Below are positions 6,867-8,990 of a stretch of DNA of 8,990 nucleotides, piece by piece. The DNA is taken from the NCBI GenBank assembly GCA_947628385.1, contig CANQZS010000058.1, forward strand, positions 1-8,990, in the 5' to 3' direction. This DNA comes from an uncultured Clostridia bacterium. Its GTDB lineage: Bacteria; Bacillota; Clostridia; Oscillospirales; Ruminococcaceae. Below the pieces are notes generated by a model. That model saw only the letters and a program-made list of their open reading frames with translations. It ran no database searches and was not told where the DNA came from. Position 1 is the first letter of the stretch, and each line of letters opens with the position of its first letter. The position numbers and the translations under genes are program-made.

Positions 6867-8138
6867 TTGATCGCCCCGAAATTTTTCGGACAGCTGTTTT
6901 TCAGACGAAAAAAATTACCTGCGGACGTTTCCTTTTTAAAGGGAACGCTTGGGACAGCCTTGGCTTCTGTGCTGCTTTTCTGCGGCTGTGTGCGGCAGGA
7001 TCCGGACAGCACGAGCTATCATATCTATTCCGAGGGAACGTTCATCGAAGTGGAAAGCGGCAGTGAGGAGTACGCTAAAAAGACCGATGAAGCGGAATTC
7101 TATGTTCCCGACGGAATGGTCACGGATTATCTGAGTAAAAATACTCTTGACGATAAAGAAAAGGAGCTTTACGACAGGATATTAAAGGATCTCGGAAGCC
7201 TGAAGGAGAGAGCTCCCCTTACGGTCGACGCGGAAATATATGTACGCCTGCTTAATCTTATCCTGCTTGAAAGGCTTTCCTATACTCAGGTCTCAGATTG
7301 GGAATGGGAGTACAACACCGATAATCAGGGACTGGATATAGTATTCGTTTACCGGTTCACTGCGGATCAGATAAGCAGCATGAACATTGCCGCCGAAAGA
7401 GCCGCAAAGGAAATAATGAAAGGCGTTACGCCGGATATGGACGACTATGAAAAGGTAAAATATTTTCATGATTATCTTGTTCTGAACTGCACGGCAAACA
7501 CCGACTATGAATATGCGGATACGATCTACGGCGCTCTTGTTCAGAAAGAAGCCATGTGTGAGGGTTATACAAAGGCGTTTTCATATCTTTGCAATCTTGC
7601 GGGAATAGAAAATGTCATTGTTGCGGGAGAGACTTATGTTCCTCATGTATGGAACATGGTAAAGCTCGGCGGCAACTGGTACCACGTTGACGTGACGTGG
7701 GACGATCCGGACGACAAGCTCCACGAAGCTTTTCCGGACGTTATACTGTATCAATACTTCATGGTAACGGATTCGGTAATAGAAAACAATCATCTCATCT
7801 GGTCATATCCTGCGGAATTCCCCAAAGCCAACGGCAGGAATGAGAATTACTTTGTCCGCGAGGGTACGGATATAACAAATGCGGAGGAATTCCTTACCGT
7901 TTCGGAAAATGCTATCATGGGCGCGGTCAGCAGAGGAGAACAGAGCGCGATGGTAAAGTTCGAGACGAACGATCTTTATATATCCACCGTTTCGGATCTT
8001 GCGGAAAGATCCATAAATGATGTTTTTGAAGCAATGCTTTCCCGCATAGGAGCCACATACGGAAAGGATATAAAGCTCAGCTGGACGGATTACTACGGGC
8101 AGTACAGGATACTTACATTCATAATAGAATACAACTGA
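6867..8138 (+). CDS. TG5: transglutaminase-like lipoprotein, TTG start
   Basis: Predicted lipoprotein of 423 aa. The signal peptide is long: a positive patch FFRRKK at 11-16, a hydrophobic core, then FCGC with the likely lipid-anchored Cys at 41. Phe at the -3 lipobox position and Cys at -2 are unusual. The linker is short (about 45 residues). The conserved module begins near 88 with LDDKEKELYDRI and carries FHDYLVLN. The triad is Cys231 (MCEGYTK), His260 (VPHVWN) and Asp275 (HVDVTWDDP). The His loop is two residues shorter than in TG1-TG3, and the stretch NMVKLGG between His and Asp is shared with TG4, so TG4 and TG5 form a pair. The C-terminal extension starts at Asn327 (NYFVREG) and ends in FIIEYN. 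It is the last gene before a strong terminator. Confidence 0.91.
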   Translation: MIAPKFFGQLFFRRKKLPADVSFLKGTLGTALASVLLFCGCVRQDPDSTSYHIYSEGTFIEVESGSEEYAKKTDEAEFYVPDGMVTDYLSKNTLDDKEKELYDRILKDLGSLKERAPLTVDAEIYVRLLNLILLERLSYTQVSDWEWEYNTDNQGLDIVFVYRFTADQISSMNIAAERAAKEIMKGVTPDMDDYEKVKYFHDYLVLNCTANTDYEYADTIYGALVQKEAMCEGYTKAFSYLCNLAGIENVIVAGETYVPHVWNMVKLGGNWYHVDVTWDDPDDKLHEAFPDVILYQYFMVTDSVIENNHLIWSYPAEFPKANGRNENYFVREGTDITNAEEFLTVSENAIMGAVSRGEQSAMVKFETNDLYISTVSDLAERSINDVFEAMLSRIGATYGKDIKLSWTDYYGQYRILTFIIEYN

Positions 8139-8179
8139 CCGGACGGGAGCCTTAGATCCGTCCGGTTTTTGCTTTTTTT
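8139..8179 (+). terminator. Intrinsic terminator closing the array
   Basis: CCGGACGG at 8139-8146 and CCGTCCGG at 8158-8165 form a perfect 8-bp GC-rich stem with an 11-nt loop. It is followed at once by TTTTT, then GC and seven more T. It starts directly after the TG5 stop codon. Confidence 0.93.
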
Positions 8180-8243
8180 GGCAGTGATATTGCCGTAAGA
8201 TCCCTGCGTAACAAAATAATGCTATTTTTTTTATCAAAAGGTC

Positions 8244-8272
8244 TTGCAAATTCATCAAAAATAGGTTAAAAT
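8244..8272 (+). promoter_or_regulatory. Sigma-A promoter of gap
   Basis: TTGCAA at 8244-8249 and TAAAAT at 8267-8272 are separated by exactly 17 nt. The -10 box matches five of six consensus bases and the -35 box four of six. AT-rich sequence from about 8213 to 8240, including a run of eight or more T, could act as an UP-like element. Transcription should begin near 8279, giving a leader of about 70 nt. Confidence 0.8.
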
Positions 8273-8282
8273 AAATATATGT

Positions 8283-8315
8283 GGTGTTGGACGTGAATTG
8301 TAAGCCGCCAACGCC
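8283..8315 (+). repeat. 5' UTR hairpin of gap mRNA
   Basis: GGTGTTGG at 8283-8290 pairs with CCAACGCC at 8308-8315 (8 bp, one G-U) around a 17-nt loop. It lies near the predicted 5' end of the mRNA and well before the ribosome binding site at 8336. A stabilising role at the 5' end of an abundant transcript is plausible but inferred. Confidence 0.45.
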
Positions 8316-8335
8316 GGAAAAAATACATTTCTTTT

Positions 8336-8341
8336 AGGAGG
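8336..8341 (+). promoter_or_regulatory. Ribosome binding site of gap
   Basis: A full AGGAGG lies 8 nt before the ATG at 8350, as expected for a highly expressed gene. Confidence 0.85.
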
Positions 8342-8349
8342 AAATTATT

Positions 8350-8990
8350 ATGGCAGTTAAAGTTGCAATCAATGGCTTCGGCAGGATCGGTCGTCTCGCA
8401 TTCAGACAGATGTTTGGCGCAGATGGTTATGAGGTAGTTGCTATCAACGACCTTACAAAGCCCTCTATGCTTGCTCAGCTTCTCAAGTATGATACCGCTC
8501 AGGGCGGCTATTGCGGAAAGATCGGTGAAAATCTTCACACTGTTACCGCTGACGACGAAGCCGGCACTATCACAGTTGACGGAAAGACTCTCAAGATCTA
8601 CGCTATGGCTAAGGCTAACGAGCTTCCTTGGGGAGAGATCGGCGTTGACGTTGTTCTCGAATGTACCGGCTTCTACTGCTCTAAGGAGAAATCACAGGCT
8701 CACATTGACGCAGGCGCAAAGAAGGTAGTTATCTCAGCTCCTGCCGGAAACGATCTTAAAACTATCGTTTACTCTGTAAATGAAAAGACTCTTACAAAGG
8801 ACGATACGATCATTTCCGCAGCTTCCTGCACAACAAACTGCCTTGCTCCTATGGCTAAGGCTCTTAACGATTATGCTCCTATCCAGAGCGGAATCATGTC
8901 CACTATCCACGCATACACAGGCGATCAGATGATCCTTGACGGTCCTCACAGAAAGGGCGACCTCAGAAGAGCAAGAGCCGGCGCTGCTAA
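8350..8990 (+). CDS. gap: Glyceraldehyde-3-phosphate dehydrogenase, 5' part (runs off window end)
   Basis: Glycolytic enzyme that oxidises and phosphorylates glyceraldehyde-3-phosphate to 1,3-bisphosphoglycerate with NAD+, in the cytoplasm. The first 213 codons are present. The N-terminal Rossmann motif INGFGRIGR is at 7-15. The segment AINDL at 31-35 has Asp34 at the place typical of NAD-specific enzymes. The catalytic Cys is 160 in SAASCTTNCLAP and the catalytic His is 187 in TIHAYTGDQ. The substrate-binding segment LDGPHRKGDLRRARAGAA follows near the window edge. It has its own promoter, leader and ribosome binding site behind a strong terminator, so it is expressed separately from the lipoprotein array. 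Codons are more uniform than in the array, fitting high expression. Identification is secure. Confidence 0.97.
   Translation, partial: MAVKVAINGFGRIGRLAFRQMFGADGYEVVAINDLTKPSMLAQLLKYDTAQGGYCGKIGENLHTVTADDEAGTITVDGKTLKIYAMAKANELPWGEIGVDVVLECTGFYCSKEKSQAHIDAGAKKVVISAPAGNDLKTIVYSVNEKTLTKDDTIISAASCTTNCLAPMAKALNDYAPIQSGIMSTIHAYTGDQMILDGPHRKGDLRRARAGAA

Noticed and set aside
555..8138. CRISPR-like or direct-repeat array
   Set aside because: The repetition is at gene level, from protein paralogy. No short regularly spaced repeats were seen.

Overview
The window looks like Gram-positive Firmicutes (Bacillota) DNA, most likely a Ruminococcus-type gut Clostridium. This is inferred from strong AGGAGG-type ribosome binding sites, a run of type II signal-peptide lipoproteins with Thr/Ser/Glu-rich tethers, and the protein style of the flanking genes. 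No rRNA, tRNA, CRISPR array or mobile element was seen. All real genes are on the + strand.

Layout: (1) 2-574 is the 3' end of a CBS-domain/CorC-HlyC family membrane protein gene, cut by the window start. (2) 555-8138 holds five consecutive genes that all encode predicted lipoproteins with the same C-terminal architecture: a helical lead-in module, a papain-like transglutaminase core with a complete Cys-His-Asp triad, and a C-terminal extension of about 85-105 residues. They are referred to here as TG1 (555-2318), TG2 (2509-3942), TG3 (3951-5108), TG4 (5255-6829) and TG5 (6867-8138). (3) A strong intrinsic terminator at 8139-8179 closes the array. (4) A good sigma-A promoter and a 5' UTR hairpin lead into gap (glyceraldehyde-3-phosphate dehydrogenase) at 8350, which runs off the window end.

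The array reads as a local expansion by tandem duplication. TG1-TG3 share a GxTHAWN active-site loop and DxTWDDP. TG4 and TG5 share a shorter VPH(M/V)WNMVKLGG loop and a 23-bp identical stretch. The proteins differ mainly in what lies between the lipid-anchored cysteine and the catalytic module. TG1 has about 225 residues including a bacterial SH3-like domain, TG2 about 115, TG3 about 30, TG4 about 150 of Ser/Thr-rich linker, and TG5 about 45. A reasonable inference is a set of membrane-anchored surface enzymes (cross-linkers, amidases or peptidases) reaching different depths of the cell wall. The substrate cannot be told from sequence.

Expression signals: TG1 overlaps the upstream gene by 20 nt and is probably cotranscribed with it. 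TG3 follows TG2 by 8 nt without a clear ribosome binding site. The gaps before TG2 (190 nt) and TG4 (146 nt) contain strong hairpins. Before TG2 the only good Shine-Dalgarno sequence is separated from the ATG by a perfect 7-bp hairpin, which suggests structure-dependent initiation.
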